A DNA stretch of 27,500 nucleotides from Symbiodinium natans (GCA_905221605.1 CAJNDS010002850.1:85001-112500); one strand, 5' to 3'. Shown: positions 1 through 10,373, counted from the stretch's first letter. Translations and numbers: made by a program. Notes: generated by a model from the letters alone, not told the origin.

Positions 1-359
1 AAGGCTCCAACTAGCCCAAAGTAGGTATGATTTACAGACTTTGGACTCCCACTTAGGTGTTATTTGTATACTTGGAGCCCTACGGGTGGGCTTCATTCAG
101 TTCCAAAACATCGTAGATTTTTCCCGCCTGCACAGCTGGGGCGAATCCATATCGCAGGGATGATGAACAAACGTACTTAAGGAGTCAGGTAGGCCTTAGA
201 TCGCATTCGGGATCCCTATCACACTTGAAGGAGCATTTCTTCACGAATGGGTATGGGAGTCTGTGGCTTCGACTCTGGCAACTCTGCGTCCTAGACATAC
301 AGGCACTGCAAGTCCACAACGATGTGCCACCCACTCTCAGTTGCATCTCAAGCACGCAG

Positions 360-440
360 CTAACCCTAAACCCTAAACCCGAAACCCTTTTGAACCTGGA
401 AGCTGCTTCATGCCCGAAACCCTAAACCCTAAACCCTAAG
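360..440 (-). repeat. Short CCCTAAA array, interrupted
   Basis: Two clusters of two to three units at 360-387 and 413-440. Confidence 0.7.
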
Positions 441-610
441 CACATCCTTCCCGCTACTGCCTGGCTGTAAGATGTGCACAGCTTTTGCTACCCACTGAGC
501 TATGCGCAACGCCAGGCGCCCAGTCCTGAGCATCAGAATCAAAACCATCGTCAGCCACAAAGCCAAGAAAGTGACAGTCATTTCTGCACTTGCAGATTAT
601 CCACTGCACC

Positions 611-735
611 CCATGATGAAAAACCATCAGATATCCACCACTTGTGGCAAGTTACCCTTGGGCCTCTTGTGCCAAGCGAGCTCCCAGTCACTTGCACTAC
701 GCCCACTGGATTCAGCTACACGGGTGCAGATGGGT
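611..735 (+). other. Weak exon-like island
   Basis: Open frame with PSDIHHLWQVTLGPLVPSEL and a possible GT donor (GATGG|GTAAGG). Another plus frame is also open, so support is weak. Confidence 0.2.
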
Positions 736-1083
736 AAGGCTTACCTGGCTCAGGGGCAAATAGGCCTCCAAAAAGGCTGGCAACCCAGGGTTTTTTGGGA
801 CACGTCAGATGGCGCAGGCACAGAGCATGTCAACCAATTCCTATGCGACATCAATAAAGTCCAATCAACTTGACCCTAAACCCCAAACAGGCCTGTCAGG
901 GAGCCCGATACATAGGGGTTATCCCAATCATAAGTAGGGTTATAAGCCCAGTTATAATTGGTTAGTAAGTACCATGAACCTTCAAGTATGCCTTAAGCTA
1001 CGTACCGGTCCTTTGTGAAATGAGGCGTATTCTTGAATCAAGGAGTATTGGGCATTGGGCCTTTCGGGTTCCTAAACCCCCCC

Positions 1084-1200
1084 AACCGCGCCAGCATGGC
1101 ATTCGCAGCATTGCTCGCAAACATGGCGCGTCACGCTGATGCGCTTCAGCTGTGCCGGGGCTTGGAAAAGGCACCGAGTAGCTGCCTAGACTACCCGACA
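1084..1200 (+). other. Weak exon-like island
   Basis: Frame containing ASMAFAALLANMARHADALQ, helical in character. The antisense strand is also open here. Confidence 0.2.
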
Positions 1201-2448
1201 TATGTATATAGACCTTTTGCACACAAGGGTGTGTGTGTGTAGATGTATGTGTCTACCCACGTAACTAAACTCAACTTGAGACAGAGTCAACTACCATGAG
1301 GCCAATGTCAGCAACATCTTGTGAACATGCCAAAGGACAGCATGTCGTTCGGCTTGCTGGTGACATGGTGTCGTGCCGCGCGCCTGGCCAAGCATGCTTG
1401 CACCATTTCTGCGCAGCTGCAGTGAGCAACTGTCGGAAAACGCCTGAGTTCAGGCCAGCGAAACAGAATAACCAGCTGCCACTGCTGCGCAAAGTCGCGC
1501 CGTAGACATCTTCCAAGCAACTCGTCGCCTTTCCTGCAAGTCCTCTGGGCCCTCAGTTCGTAGACCAGCAAGAACGGCGTCACGCCAACTCTAACTCTAA
1601 CTCTCTCGACCAGAATCCTGTTCCAGACTCTCTTGAAGGACAAGCGGAAGCAAAGCAGCACAAGCGATCACGTGCTGGAGTGCCACACTACTGGTGAAAC
1701 CGTAGCTGCCGCGTGCAATGCCAGAAGGCGGAAAAACAGCAGCTCAGACACACCGGCCTCCCCGTTTAGAGTATCTGGCATGCATAGAGCCGTGCCGTGC
1801 AAAGCTGGAAATTTCGCTGGCCATTGTTATGGCTCAAGCATCGACCAAACTCAGAAACCGGACACACGCTCCCCCGCTCAGAAATGTCTGCAGCCTGCAT
1901 CTCGCCCAGCGCCAGACTAGTACCTCGGGGGGAGAACATGCAAAGAACCCAAACTCAGCCAGCACACAACCCAGTCCCCCGCTGTGGCATCCAGCCTACC
2001 AATCGGAAACCGGCGGGGGATGCGTTCCAAATCTACCGAGAGGGTCCTCTTTTGCGTCTGAAACAAGAGCAGTTCTTGCCAGCCTTACCTCCATCAGAAC
2101 CACGAATCTGATCACCTCCATCACCCCCGGCTCCCATCCGCTCCCATGCAGATCTTCTGGGGCGAAGGCAGGTCAATGTCATCATGGCGCGAGGATGAGA
2201 ACAATGTCTTGGGCGGCCTGAGGCTTGAAGGACTTTGCATCATGGGCTTCCCTACGACCCCTCAAGTATTTAGACTTAACTATCCCTAAGTAGCCCGGAA
2301 GTTGGCATATTTCTTAGTTGCACCGACATCTCCCCATCTGCTCGTACAACCCAACTCTGCAGGCCGCACATGACACTGCTCAAACACCTGAGGTCCGTGC
2401 TGTTGGAGTCATGACTTTTCGATATCTGTGCTTTGATAGATTCACATT

Positions 2449-2504
2449 ACCCTAAACCCTAAACCCTAAACCCTAAACCCCAAACCCTAAACCCTAAACC
2501 CTAA
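2449..2504 (-). repeat. Telomere-like array (CCCTAAA)
   Basis: Eight units, one CCCCAAA variant. Confidence 0.9.
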
Positions 2505-2613
2505 GACCCCTCTGCGCAAAAGTGGTCCCTCACGTTCCCGAGCTGCGGCTCCCGGCTGCGCCAAATCTTCGGGTTCCGTCCGGATCTCAAAGGGGTGGCT
2601 ACCCACCTCTTCA
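2505..2613 (+). other. Exon-like island between two telomere-like arrays
   Basis: The 110-nt spacer between a CCCTAAA array and a TTTAGGG array is open with WSLTFPSCGSRLRQIFGFRP. The other plus frames are also largely open, so the frame choice rests on composition. Confidence 0.35.
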
Positions 2614-2614
2614 C

Positions 2615-2678
2615 TTTAGGGTTTAGGGTTTAGGGTTTAGGGTTTAGGGTTTAGGGTTTGGGGTTTAGGGTTTCGGGG
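2615..2678 (+). repeat. Telomere-like array (TTTAGGG)
   Basis: About nine units facing the previous array across 110 bp. Confidence 0.9.
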
Positions 2679-2792
2679 TTGGGGCTTATCGAGTTTAGCT
2701 TCAGGCTTGTGGTTTGGGGTGAGTGGTAGCTGTAGTGAACCGTGAACCCGGTCACCCCATGAACCCTCAAGCACCTCAGCCCTGCTGGAGGC

Positions 2793-2865
2793 CCTAAACC
2801 CTAAACCCTGAACCCTAAACCCTAAACCCTAAACCCTAAACCCTAAACCCTAAACCCTAAACCCT
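2793..2865 (-). repeat. Telomere-like array (CCCTAAA)
   Basis: About ten units, one with CCCTGAA. Confidence 0.9.
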
Positions 2866-2985
2866 GCATGTGGGCCCACCTCTGCGATCGTCTGGAGCTC
2901 TGCGAACTTGGAGATGGCCCCCTGCTTGGGACACTGGGAGGATGGGAGAGTGCTTTAACATGTCTTCGCACAGCTGAAGGAGGGA
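2866..2985 (+). other. Exon-like island directly after an array
   Basis: Frame with WAHLCDRLELCELGDG and later GGWESALTCLRTAEG. It runs out into the GA-rich tract. Confidence 0.35.
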
Positions 2986-3090
2986 GGAAGAGAGAGGGGG
3001 GAGAGAGAGAGTGGGAGAGAGACTGAGAGACTGAAAGACACAGACACGCAGAGAGAGAGAGAGAAAGAGAGAGCGAGAGAGGGGGAGAGT
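2980..3090 (+). repeat. GA-rich low-complexity tract
   Basis: Purine tract of GAGA and GGGA runs with a short CAGACACG interruption. Confidence 0.85.
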
Positions 3091-3157
3091 CGAGCAGTCA
3101 AACGGACAAGCACACGTCGGGGGAGAACAAGGACGAATCCCAGCAGGCTTGGACTAG

Positions 3158-3229
3158 GAAGGGGCCCAACGGGATTCGCTGAGCCTTGTGCGGCATGAGA
3201 CGGCAGACGAAATTCGACGCATAGCAGTG
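3158..3229 (+). other. Exon-like island
   Basis: After a CTAG acceptor the frame reads SLSLVRHETADEIRRIAV and then meets TGA. Confidence 0.35.
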
Positions 3230-3240
3230 TGAACTCGAAT

Positions 3241-3316
3241 GAAGATGGCCACGAACAGAAGTGCGACCCTGAGCCCCCTCACGGCCTGCACTTCCTGCAT
3301 GCTGAACTGGCCTGCA
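3241..3316 (+). other. Exon-like island with GC donor
   Basis: Frame EQKCDPEPPHGLHFLHAE, ending CTGCAG|GCAATG, a possible GC donor. Confidence 0.3.
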
Positions 3317-3329
3317 GGCAATGACGGTC

Positions 3330-4230
3330 TACGCAGGCTTTAGTTTTCTGGGGGTTGGGGAAAGTGCAGAGCGAGGGTGGTAAGCATGAGCAAGAGCATG
3401 AGCAGCCAGCATGCTTTTGGTACCTTCGATGACAAACAGCACAGGACTATGTAGTGGCACCAACACGCTGCCAGCTCGGCATGAACACGTGCTTCTGCTT
3501 CGGAGGCCTTGCCACGTGTTGCTTCACAGCCCCTGTATTCCCGAAGCCACAATGACACAAAGCACCAGGACTTTCAACAACCCTCAATCCTACAACGGAA
3601 CCCCTAGCTCTTCAGGACGCTTTAGGCAGCAGGGACGCCGATTTCCGGAGTGGCCTGGCACATCTTTGGGCACCTCCACCCATCTGATTGGGCGAACCTG
3701 ACGTCGCCCGACTGTTATCGTGTAGCAAATATGACACGGAACTCCTTCATGGAACGTTTGCGGAAGGCTTCCTACATCACATATAGAAAACTATACACTG
3801 TACATACAGGTATATTTATGTTTTTAGTTCAGAATGTTTCAGACACGTACACGGTAGATGCATATAGTGTTTCAGGAGGGTATGCAATGATTGGGGCTGC
3901 ATCCCCCCCGATGGTGGAGTTCAAGACTCGCCGGGTTGTTCCACTACAAGCAGAGCTGGAATAGTCCCATCCATGCAGAACTAGTGACAAGGTCCCTTAA
4001 TATGGTCCCTTACTTAAACCCTAAGCTCAAGCGAACACAGAGATGCAAAGCAACAGCTAATTGGCAATAACTGACTGCTGTAGGGGCCCCATCCATAGAA
4101 TAGGCACTTTGAGTATTTATACGACGATGGGGAGTACATAAGGGGATGATATCGACACACTAATTACCGAAACCCCATGTACTCTATAAAGCCTACAATC
4201 CCTGCAAAACCATAAACCCTGTAAACCCCA
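3330..4230. other. Stretch without a recognised gene
   Basis: Short open frames at 3411-3964 lack any motif I recognise. The right part is AT-richer with scattered CCCTAAA-like bits. Confidence 0.4.
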
Positions 4231-4234
4231 TAAA

Positions 4235-4265
<31 letters not shown>
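4235..4265 (+). repeat. C21-A10 homopolymer pair
   Basis: C run 4235-4255 followed directly by A run 4256-4265. Confidence 0.9.
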
Positions 4266-4266
<1 letters not shown>

Positions 4267-4338
4267 GTAGCCTAAACCTTGCGAACCCGCCTTGCCAGTC
4301 TGCCTGTTCATCTGCACCTGCCAGTCGAGAAGGCGCCA

Positions 4339-4410
4339 CTTAGGGTTGCGGGGTTTAAAGTTCGGGATTTAGGGTTTAGGGTTTAGGGCTTGGGGTTGAG
4401 GGTTTGGGGT
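4339..4410 (+). repeat. Degenerate TTTAGGG array
   Basis: Units include TTCGGGA, CTTGGGG and TTGAGGG variants. Confidence 0.7.
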
Positions 4411-4463
4411 TCAAGAAGTGCTGAGAAGGTGCGGGATGCCAACCGGTCTACTTGGAGGATCGG

Positions 4464-4532
4464 GGCACTTCGTAAGTAGGGATACAAGCACCTTCATTGG
4501 GGTCAGAAATAACTTTACTTACTAAGCCCCCT
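4464..4532. repeat. Related partial palindrome
   Basis: GGCACTTCGTAAGTAGGGAT faces TTTACTTACTAAGCCCC. It resembles the element at 7852. Confidence 0.35.
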
Positions 4533-5153
4533 GATCCACTAAGAACCAGTCTACCACAGTGTAGTCCGACGTCTACATTGTGACATTGCAAGCACGCTTG
4601 AGGCCAAGGTATGCGTCCGGTTGGGTGAGAAGGCCAGCGAAAACCGTTTAGGTGTTCTTGTCAACACCCCACAGCAGCAACCAAAGCAAGGGGATTCAAA
4701 CTTCACGTCCTATGGAGCCGCCAGGGAGTAATTTGAGACATCGCTTCCTAAAACCTATGAGAGCCTACGCAAACCTACACTGTCGAGGCAACGACCTATG
4801 CGGAGGATGCCCGATGGGACATTCGATATAAGCTCATGCTGAATGTCTTTCGCAGCTCGGGTCAAGGCAAGGGCATATCTGCTGCTGCCTGTTCCCGCAA
4901 GTCGATGATGTACTCAAAAGGCTGCACAGTAACCTCCCGAATCAGCGGGCTTTGGGGCTAAGGGAATCTGGCGAATTGAGAGACTTCCTTTAAGGAATCC
5001 GATGAGAAAAAAAGAGGTGCATATAAGGGGACGACTGCTATGTTCCAACAACCCTCGGTTGCGAACCTCTTCTGTAATCTCCAAGTGCTAGCAGCTCAAG
5101 CACACGCAAGTCTCGCACGCGAGATCACGCGAGCATGCAAGAGACCACGTAAA
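4533..5153. other. Stretch without a recognised gene
   Basis: Unique sequence; no long frame on either strand, no array. Confidence 0.4.
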
Positions 5154-5173
5154 GACCCTAAACCCTAAACCCT
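5154..5173 (-). repeat. Short CCCTAAA array
   Basis: Nearly three units. Confidence 0.7.
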
Positions 5174-5292
5174 GATTCTCCAGCTCTCTTCCCAGACAGA
5201 AGTTCCCTTCAACACCTCCCTTGAGTGACCCCGAAGTATGTGCAAAGAATGTAAGAACCCCCAAACCTTTTTGTTGAGCCCAGACTCATAGC

Positions 5293-5374
5293 AAACCCTA
5301 AACCCTAAAACCTAAACCCTAAACCTAAACCCTGAATCCTAAACCCTAAACCCTAAACCCTAAACCCTAAACCC
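5293..5374 (-). repeat. Telomere-like array (CCCTAAA)
   Basis: About eleven units with single-base deletions in some. Confidence 0.9.
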
Positions 5375-5458
5375 AAATTCTTCCGAGGCAGAAGCTTGAC
5401 AGTGCGACTTCTGAGCGAGCCGGGCCAGCTCGATGCTCTGACTGACCCCTGCAGCTTC
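5375..5458. other. Exon-like spacer, strand ambiguous
   Basis: The spacer between a CCCTAAA array and the G run is open on plus (SLTVRLLSEPGQLDALTDP) and on minus (GVSQSIELARLAQKSHCQA). Both look coding, so the strand cannot be chosen. Confidence 0.25.
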
Positions 5459-5582
5459 GGGGGGGGGGGGGGGGGGTGAAGGGGGTAGGGTTTAGGGTTT
5501 AGGGTTTAGGGTTTAGGGTTTAGGGTTTAGGGTTTAGGGCTTAGGGCTTAGGGCTTAGGGATTAGGGCTTAGGGTTTAGGGC
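5459..5582 (+). repeat. G18 run followed by TTTAGGG/CTTAGGG array
   Basis: G run 5459-5476, then repeats changing from TTTAGGG to several CTTAGGG units before the U6-like sequence. Confidence 0.9.
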
Positions 5583-5671
5583 TTTTTTGTGCGTGTCATC
5601 CTTGCGCAAGGGGCCATGCTAATCTTTTCTGTATCGTTCCAATTTTATCGGATGATCGCCGAAAGGAATCC
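5583..5671 (-). ncRNA. U6: U6 snRNA-like sequence, probably degenerate
   Basis: Read on the minus strand it has the U6 order: 5' stem with CCTTTCGG, then CATCCGATAAAATTGGAACG, ATACAG, AAGATTAGCATGGCCCC, TGCGCAAGG and ATGACACGCAC. Two departures matter: the invariant ACAGAGA box reads ACAGAAA, and one extra T lies in CCCCTTGCGC. After CACGCAC comes A6 and then CCCTAAA repeats, so the usual 3' tail and T-run are missing. It lies directly between two TTTAGGG arrays. Identity is strong; function is doubtful. Confidence 0.85.
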
Positions 5672-5673
5672 GA

Positions 5674-5787
5674 GTTTAGGGTTTAGGGTTTAGGGTTTAG
5701 GGTTTAGGGTTTAGGGTTTAGGGTATAGGGTTTAGGGTTTAGGGTTTAGGGTTTAGGGTTTAGGGTTTAGGGTTTAGGGTTTAGGGC
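5674..5787 (+). repeat. Telomere-like array (TTTAGGG)
   Basis: About sixteen units, starting two to three bases after the U6-like 5' end. Confidence 0.9.
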
Positions 5788-6194
5788 TGTGTAGGACGCA
5801 GGGCCCCGAAGTCTTTAGGAGTTTTTTGGAACATGAGGGCCTCGGAACTTAGGAACTTTGGGGTCTAGGAAGTTTTTAGGGGTTTGGGGCTTAGGGTTTA
5901 GGATGCGCAGGGCTTCTGGGCATCCGCTTCTGCCGATCATGATGTGAGTGGCATCACAACTATGGCTTATTGAATTAAATTAAGGACTTTGATTTATACA
6001 TACACATACACGTTTATTGTATATATCTTTATGTACATTATATAAGGGGGCGCCTGGGCTGTAGGGCTGCCAGCCCGAGCCAACGTCCACCTCGCCAACG
6101 GTTTAGGCTTCGGGTTTCACGCTGGCACGCGGTAGGTGAAGGATCCAGATATCTGGGTTGAGGGTTTTCGACCCCAGTGTTTCGGACTCGAGGC
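5788..6194. other. Stretch without a recognised gene
   Basis: Degenerate TTTAGG-like pieces, an AT-rich patch near 5970-6045 and a possible short frame near 6065-6130 (ARANVHLANGLGFGF). Confidence 0.35.
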
Positions 6195-6322
6195 GGGTTT
6201 AGGGTTTAGGGTTTAGGGTTTAGGGTTTAGGGTTTAGGGTTTAGGGTTTAGGGTTTAGGGTTTAGGGTTTAGGGTTTACGGTTTAGGGTTTAGGGTTTAC
6301 GGTTTAGGGTTTAGGGTTTAGA
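6195..6322 (+). repeat. Telomere-like array (TTTAGGG)
   Basis: About eighteen units, two with TTTACGG. Confidence 0.9.
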
Positions 6323-6494
6323 TTCAGGGCTTGGGGCGTTTTTTTTGCCACCGGCCTCGCTAGTTTAGGGTTTTCAGAGTTTTTTGTCACCCGTCTAGGT
6401 GGTTTGAGGGTTTAGGAATCAATGTTCGGAGGCTCGGGGGTATCATGTTGAGCTCCGGGACGGCCCGATCCGAGGTTGCAAGGTTTCTGGCAGT

Positions 6495-6574
6495 GTTTAG
6501 GGGTTAGGGGTTAGGGGTTAGGGTTTAGGGTTTAGGGTTTGGGGTTTAGGGTTTAGGGTTGAGGGTTTAGGGTA
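6495..6574 (+). repeat. Telomere-like array with TTAGGGG start
   Basis: Begins with three TTAGGGG units, then TTTAGGG and TTTGGGG. Confidence 0.85.
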
Positions 6575-6825
6575 TACGGTTTGTTTTTGTTTGCTGTTTT
6601 TTGCGGTGGCTGCCTCTCGCGGGCTCAAAGAGGAAGGCTTCAGGTAATCAAGTTTCTGGCCTAAAGCGCCTTGGATCCAACCACATAGTGTAGGAAAGAT
6701 TCCGGGCCAGGTCTCTGGCCTTAAGGCCCAAAGGACCCTGAACTCCAAACTGCAAATCCCAAGCCCCAAGCTCCGAAATGCGCTCCGAACTCGGAGGGCA
6801 AATTTCAGAGGAACGGGGTATCAGA

Positions 6826-6828
<3 letters not shown>

Positions 6829-6878
<50 letters not shown>
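6829..6878 (+). repeat. (AC)n microsatellite, about 25 units
   Basis: Uninterrupted AC dinucleotide run. Confidence 0.95.
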
Positions 6879-6881
<3 letters not shown>

Positions 6882-6891
6882 GCTAAGAAAT

Positions 6892-7050
6892 CCATTGAAG
6901 TTTTACAAGCAGCTGTCTGGCCTCCCACTGGCGAAGCGAAACATCCCTGACAATGCCTTTGGCAATGAGGAAAGCCTCCGCCAACAACGAGAGGGGGTCG
7001 GTTCGATCATTCGTGGTTTGAAGAAGGGCTTAGAGGCATGCAGGGCTAAC
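6892..7050 (+). other. Exon-like island after the AC microsatellite
   Basis: Frame with NEESLRQQREGVGSIIRG and KKGLEACRANTS. The real start should be after the AC repeat. Confidence 0.35.
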
Positions 7051-7142
7051 ACAAGCCCGCCATAAGAACTTGCAAAAGCCCAGGGCAGGCCGCTTTGCAG
7101 AATACCGACCTGAACCCTTTTGAACTTCCAACTTTATTCCTG

Positions 7143-7205
7143 GCCCTGCAACCCTAATCCCCAGACCCTCAGCCCTAAACCCCAAACCCTAAACCCTAAA
7201 CCCTA
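7143..7205 (-). repeat. CCCTAAA array, degenerate on the left
   Basis: Variants CCCTAAT and CCCTCAG give way to regular units. Confidence 0.8.
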
Positions 7206-7206
7206 G

Positions 7207-7296
7207 GAACCTGATCCTTCTGAACCCTACCTGGCCTCGAAAGAGGAAGTATTGCACAGATTCTCAAAGTCCTGGATTTGGCCGACCTGCACCTTT
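7207..7296 (+). other. Exon-like island between convergent arrays
   Basis: After CCCTAG the 90-nt spacer reads EPDPSEPYLASKEEVLHRF and is open until a TAG formed with the next array. Confidence 0.4.
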
Positions 7297-7432
7297 TAGG
7301 GTTTAGGGTTTAGGGTTTAGGGTTTAGGGTTTAGGGTTTAGGGTTTAGGGTTTGGGGTTTGGGGTTTGGGGTTTAGGGTTTAGGGTTTAGGGTTTAATTA
7401 GGGTTTAGGGTTTAGGGGTTAGGGTTTAGGGG
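7294..7432 (+). repeat. Telomere-like array (TTTAGGG), with degenerate tail
   Basis: About nineteen units including three TTTGGGG; scattered units continue to 7512. Confidence 0.9.
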
Positions 7433-7643
7433 CCAACGCCCAAGATCGTAGGGTCAAGGATTTAGGTTTTAGGGTTACGGGCTAAGGGTTTAGGGTTTCG
7501 GGTTTAGGGTTGCGCTCATAAACCCCAAACCCCGAACCCTTTTTTGGCAATGCGGGCCATGAAGTCCTGGCCAGACAGGCCTAGCCACTTCAGGGCTATG
7601 ATTTTGTGTTGAGGGCTCTTGAGTTTCCTGGGGGGCTTCTGCC

Positions 7644-7709
7644 CCCTAAACCCTAAACCCTAAACCCTAAACCCTAAACCCTAAACCCTAAACCCTAAAC
7701 CCTAAACCC
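7644..7709 (-). repeat. Telomere-like array (CCCTAAA)
   Basis: Nine regular units. Confidence 0.9.
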
Positions 7710-7815
7710 TACTAAACCCGAGGGTTCCGACCCACCAGGCCTCATTAAGCGGTCAAGGGTGTGTTGATGAGGTTTGGGCCCAGGGGATTTGTAGGTGCGA
7801 GGGGTTTGCGGCTGA
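7710..7815 (+). other. Weak exon-like island
   Basis: Frame with VPTHQASLSGQGCVDEVWAQ immediately after a CCCTAAA array. Confidence 0.2.
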
Positions 7816-7851
7816 GGCTGGTTTAGGACTCCCTATTTAAAAGGATCAGGG

Positions 7852-7943
7852 GATTTAGTAAGTGGGGTTATAAGTAAGGTAACTATACTTATAGTTACTT
7901 AGAATCCCAACTAGGGTACTTATATCCCTACTGACTAAGTGCC
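7852..7943. repeat. Imperfect palindrome, second AT-richer family
   Basis: Left arm GGGGATTTAGTAAGTGGGGT and right arm TATCCCTACTGACTAAGTGC are imperfect inverted copies. The right arm resembles 4464-4490. Confidence 0.4.
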
Positions 7944-7956
7944 CCGAACCTCCAAG

Positions 7957-8351
7957 TTTGGGTTATGAGTTGCCCGGCTCAATCCCAACTCTGCACCTGC
8001 CGATCTGCTTTGGCCTCTGCGTAAGACACACCTGCCAGCAGGGGGTCAGAAATGGGACGATTCGGCATGGACACCTTGAAACTTCCGAGAACGTAATGCG
8101 AAACGTGTTGTTGTCTCCCAGCAGACATGGCGTCTCGACGTGTGAAATGGAAGCCGATTCTTCTAGGCTAGCCCAAGGGAAGTAGGCTGCAAACGTGTGT
8201 TCAAGCCTCTCTTTCTGCGGGAAAGCCTCTTAAGCCCAGATCAGCCTGTAAGACTCCCTTCCGGAGGCAGTTTGTTTTTGCTTTGTCGGCTTCGCCGATG
8301 CCTCTTTATGAGCCTCCAAGCCCTTTCTTTCTCCGATCCCAATTTACGCAT
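7957..8351. other. Stretch without a recognised gene
   Basis: Short open frames only. AAGCCTCT-like motifs recur from 8200 to 8520 on both sides of the AAT repeat. Confidence 0.35.
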
Positions 8352-8456
8352 AGTAACAATAATAATAATAATAATAATAATAATAGTAATAATAATAGTA
8401 GTACTAATAATACTAATAATAAGAATAGTAATAATAATAATAATAATAATAATAGT
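8352..8456 (+). repeat. (AAT)n microsatellite, interrupted
   Basis: Thirty or so AAT-type triplets with AGT, ACT and AAG changes. Confidence 0.9.
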
Positions 8457-8874
8457 GCAGCTCTGCCTTCTCTAAGTAAGCCTCCTTAAGCCTCTTTGAG
8501 CCTCTCTTTAAGCCCTCTCGGAACTTCCGCAGGGCTCAGCAATGTCCTTTGGAGAGTTGTAAGATGCGCAAAAAGGCGCCGAAAGACGCGCAAAGGCGCT
8601 TCTTGCAGACCACCTCCCTCACAACTCCTACATGGAACAGCAACCAGAAACACCTTCATCTACTTGCTCACACCCTTAGGAGCGAAAAACAGAACCGCAA
8701 AAAAACATCAGAAGCACGATGTTCAAATACACCCGCTGCCTCGCAAGATGGCCCACGTTGCAGTGCATTCGCTTGTGAACACCTGCACATCTTACCCCCC
8801 ACCCTCACCCCTCACCCCTGACCCAGCTTGTCCGCGTCTTTTCGGCCCAAAGCCCGACTCCCATCTTCACAATA
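8457..8874. other. Stretch without a recognised gene
   Basis: Two overlapping plus frames (8496-8894 and 8549-8821) are open but Pro/His-rich and unrecognised. Confidence 0.3.
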
Positions 8875-8966
8875 CCCCATACCCTAAACCCTAAACCCTA
8901 AACCCTAAACCCTAAACCCTAAACCCTAAACCCTAAACCCTAAAACCCTAACCCTAAACCCTAAAT
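8875..8966 (-). repeat. Telomere-like array (CCCTAAA)
   Basis: About thirteen units, two with length changes at the right end. Confidence 0.9.
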
Positions 8967-9132
8967 ACCAATAGCAGGAGCCCTGGAGTTGAAGAACTTG
9001 GAACCGCCCAGAGATGACCTCCTTCAGTGACCTCCGACGAAGCACCACCAAGCAGCTCAAAAGCCCACTCAAAGGAAGCAAGCACCCACAGTAGCGCAGA
9101 GGCTTGTGGAACATGGCCGGAAGTGTAGTCTA

Positions 9133-9275
9133 GACCCCAAACCAGAAACCCCAAACCCAAACCCCAAACCCTAAACCCTAAATCCTAAACCCTAAACCCC
9201 TCTCTCTCTCACAGGCGCTCAGTCAAACCCTAAACCCCAAACCCTAAATCCTAAACCCTAAACCCTAAACCCTAG
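9133..9275 (-). repeat. CCCTAAA array in two blocks
   Basis: Blocks 9133-9199 and 9226-9275 are split by TCTCTCTCTC and a short unique stretch. Confidence 0.85.
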
Positions 9276-9370
9276 GATGAACCCAATACACCCACCGGAC
9301 CGGACTGTCCCGACATGGCCGACCCGCAAATACTCGCCAACCACTGCATCGACCTCAGACAAGTCATCCG
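9276..9370 (+). other. Exon-like island with AG acceptor and GT donor
   Basis: The spacer between CCCTAAA and TTTAGGG arrays has CCTAG|GAT at its left edge and CCG|GTTTGG at its right. It reads CPDMADPQILANHCIDLRQV. Confidence 0.45.
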
Positions 9371-9434
9371 GTTTGGGGTTTAGGGTTTAGGGTTTAGGGT
9401 TTAGGGTTTAGGGTTTAGGGTTTCGGGATTAGGG
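9371..9434 (+). repeat. Telomere-like array (TTTAGGG)
   Basis: About eight units, first TTTGGGG. Confidence 0.9.
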
Positions 9435-9442
9435 TCACAACA

Positions 9443-9620
9443 CCAGGCACAGAAGCTGCTTCGGGCGGAGATGGGTCCAAGAGCTCTGCCAAGAGACGTC
9501 TTGCTACGTAGGTTTCTGCAATTGGGTTTGGAGGCCTCACACTGGGGCAGGGACGGAATGCTCACTGCCATCAAGCTGAAGCACGAAGTCCTGCATAAAC
9601 CCTTTGCAACACGCAGGCGA
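9443..9620 (+). other. Exon-like island
   Basis: Frame QAQKLLRAEMGPRALPRDV continuing to LTAIKLKHEVLHK. Confidence 0.35.
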
Positions 9621-9805
9621 ACCTTCCAATCCATGTTTGTGCACTCTTTGTACTTGTGTCGTTTGGGGTTTAGGGTTTTATGTCAAAATCATTTCATATA
9701 CATACAAAATTATTTACATGTGAGAGGTCAAGCCCCATCACCGCATCCCAGTTGACATGTGACTGTTCGGAGGTACGTCGGAGGGCTCGCATATACGCAG
9801 GGACT

Positions 9806-9898
9806 CCAATACCCCTTAATTAAGGAATATGTCTTGAAACATACCCGGGTTCCCTAATTATATGGTTTAAGGAATATTCCTTAACTAAGGGGTATTGG
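9806..9898. repeat. Foldback element, 25-bp arms
   Basis: 9806-9830 and 9874-9898 are inverted with one mismatch (CCAATACCCCTTAATTAAGG at the left end). The loop is 43 bp. Confidence 0.6.
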
Positions 9899-10116
9899 GG
9901 TTTCTGGGTACTTCCTATACTCTGCCATCGTTTGTGGTCACGGGCTGCCGGGTACTTGAAACTAAGGGCCGAGCCAGCACTCGTGGCTAGGTACTAGGTA
10001 CCCCAAAATCGAAAACTTCCAGATGCTCCGACTGCCGGCCAACATGCAATTTGTCAAAAGTCACATCATGCAATCTGACGCAAACTGTCCTATTCACCCA
10101 TGTCACCATGAGTCAG

Positions 10117-10177
10117 ACCCTAAACCCTAACCTAAACCCTAAACCCTAGACCCTAAACCCTAAACCCTAAACCCCAA
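10117..10177 (-). repeat. Telomere-like array (CCCTAAA)
   Basis: About nine units with one deletion and one CCCTAGA. Confidence 0.85.
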
Positions 10178-10295
10178 AACTGACCAAGATGGTGCCTCGC
10201 TGAAACCGCCGAGCCCCGTCTGAACCTCGAGCTCCGTGGGGTTGCGAGGCTTGGGGCCTCTGTGGTAACCCCCTGAGCCTGGCGCCCGTGTTTGT

Positions 10296-10364
10296 AGGGT
10301 TTAGGGTTTAGGGTTTAGGGTTTAGGGTTTAGGGTTTAGGGTTTAGGGTTTGGAGTTCAGGGTG
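10296..10364 (+). repeat. Telomere-like array (TTTAGGG)
   Basis: About nine units facing the previous array. A short CCCTAAA cluster follows at 10493-10522. Confidence 0.9.
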
Positions 10365-10373
10365 TAGGGTTAG

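Larger units (their letters stand above)
441..2448. other. Stretch without a firm gene
   Basis: Apart from two weak islands at 611 and 1084, several open frames on both strands overlap and none is clearly coding. No RNA gene seen. Confidence 0.4.

Noticed and set aside
5293-10364. CRISPR-like regular repeat/spacer pattern
   Set aside because: The unit is the 7-bp telomere motif, arrays differ in length and orientation, and the context is eukaryotic.
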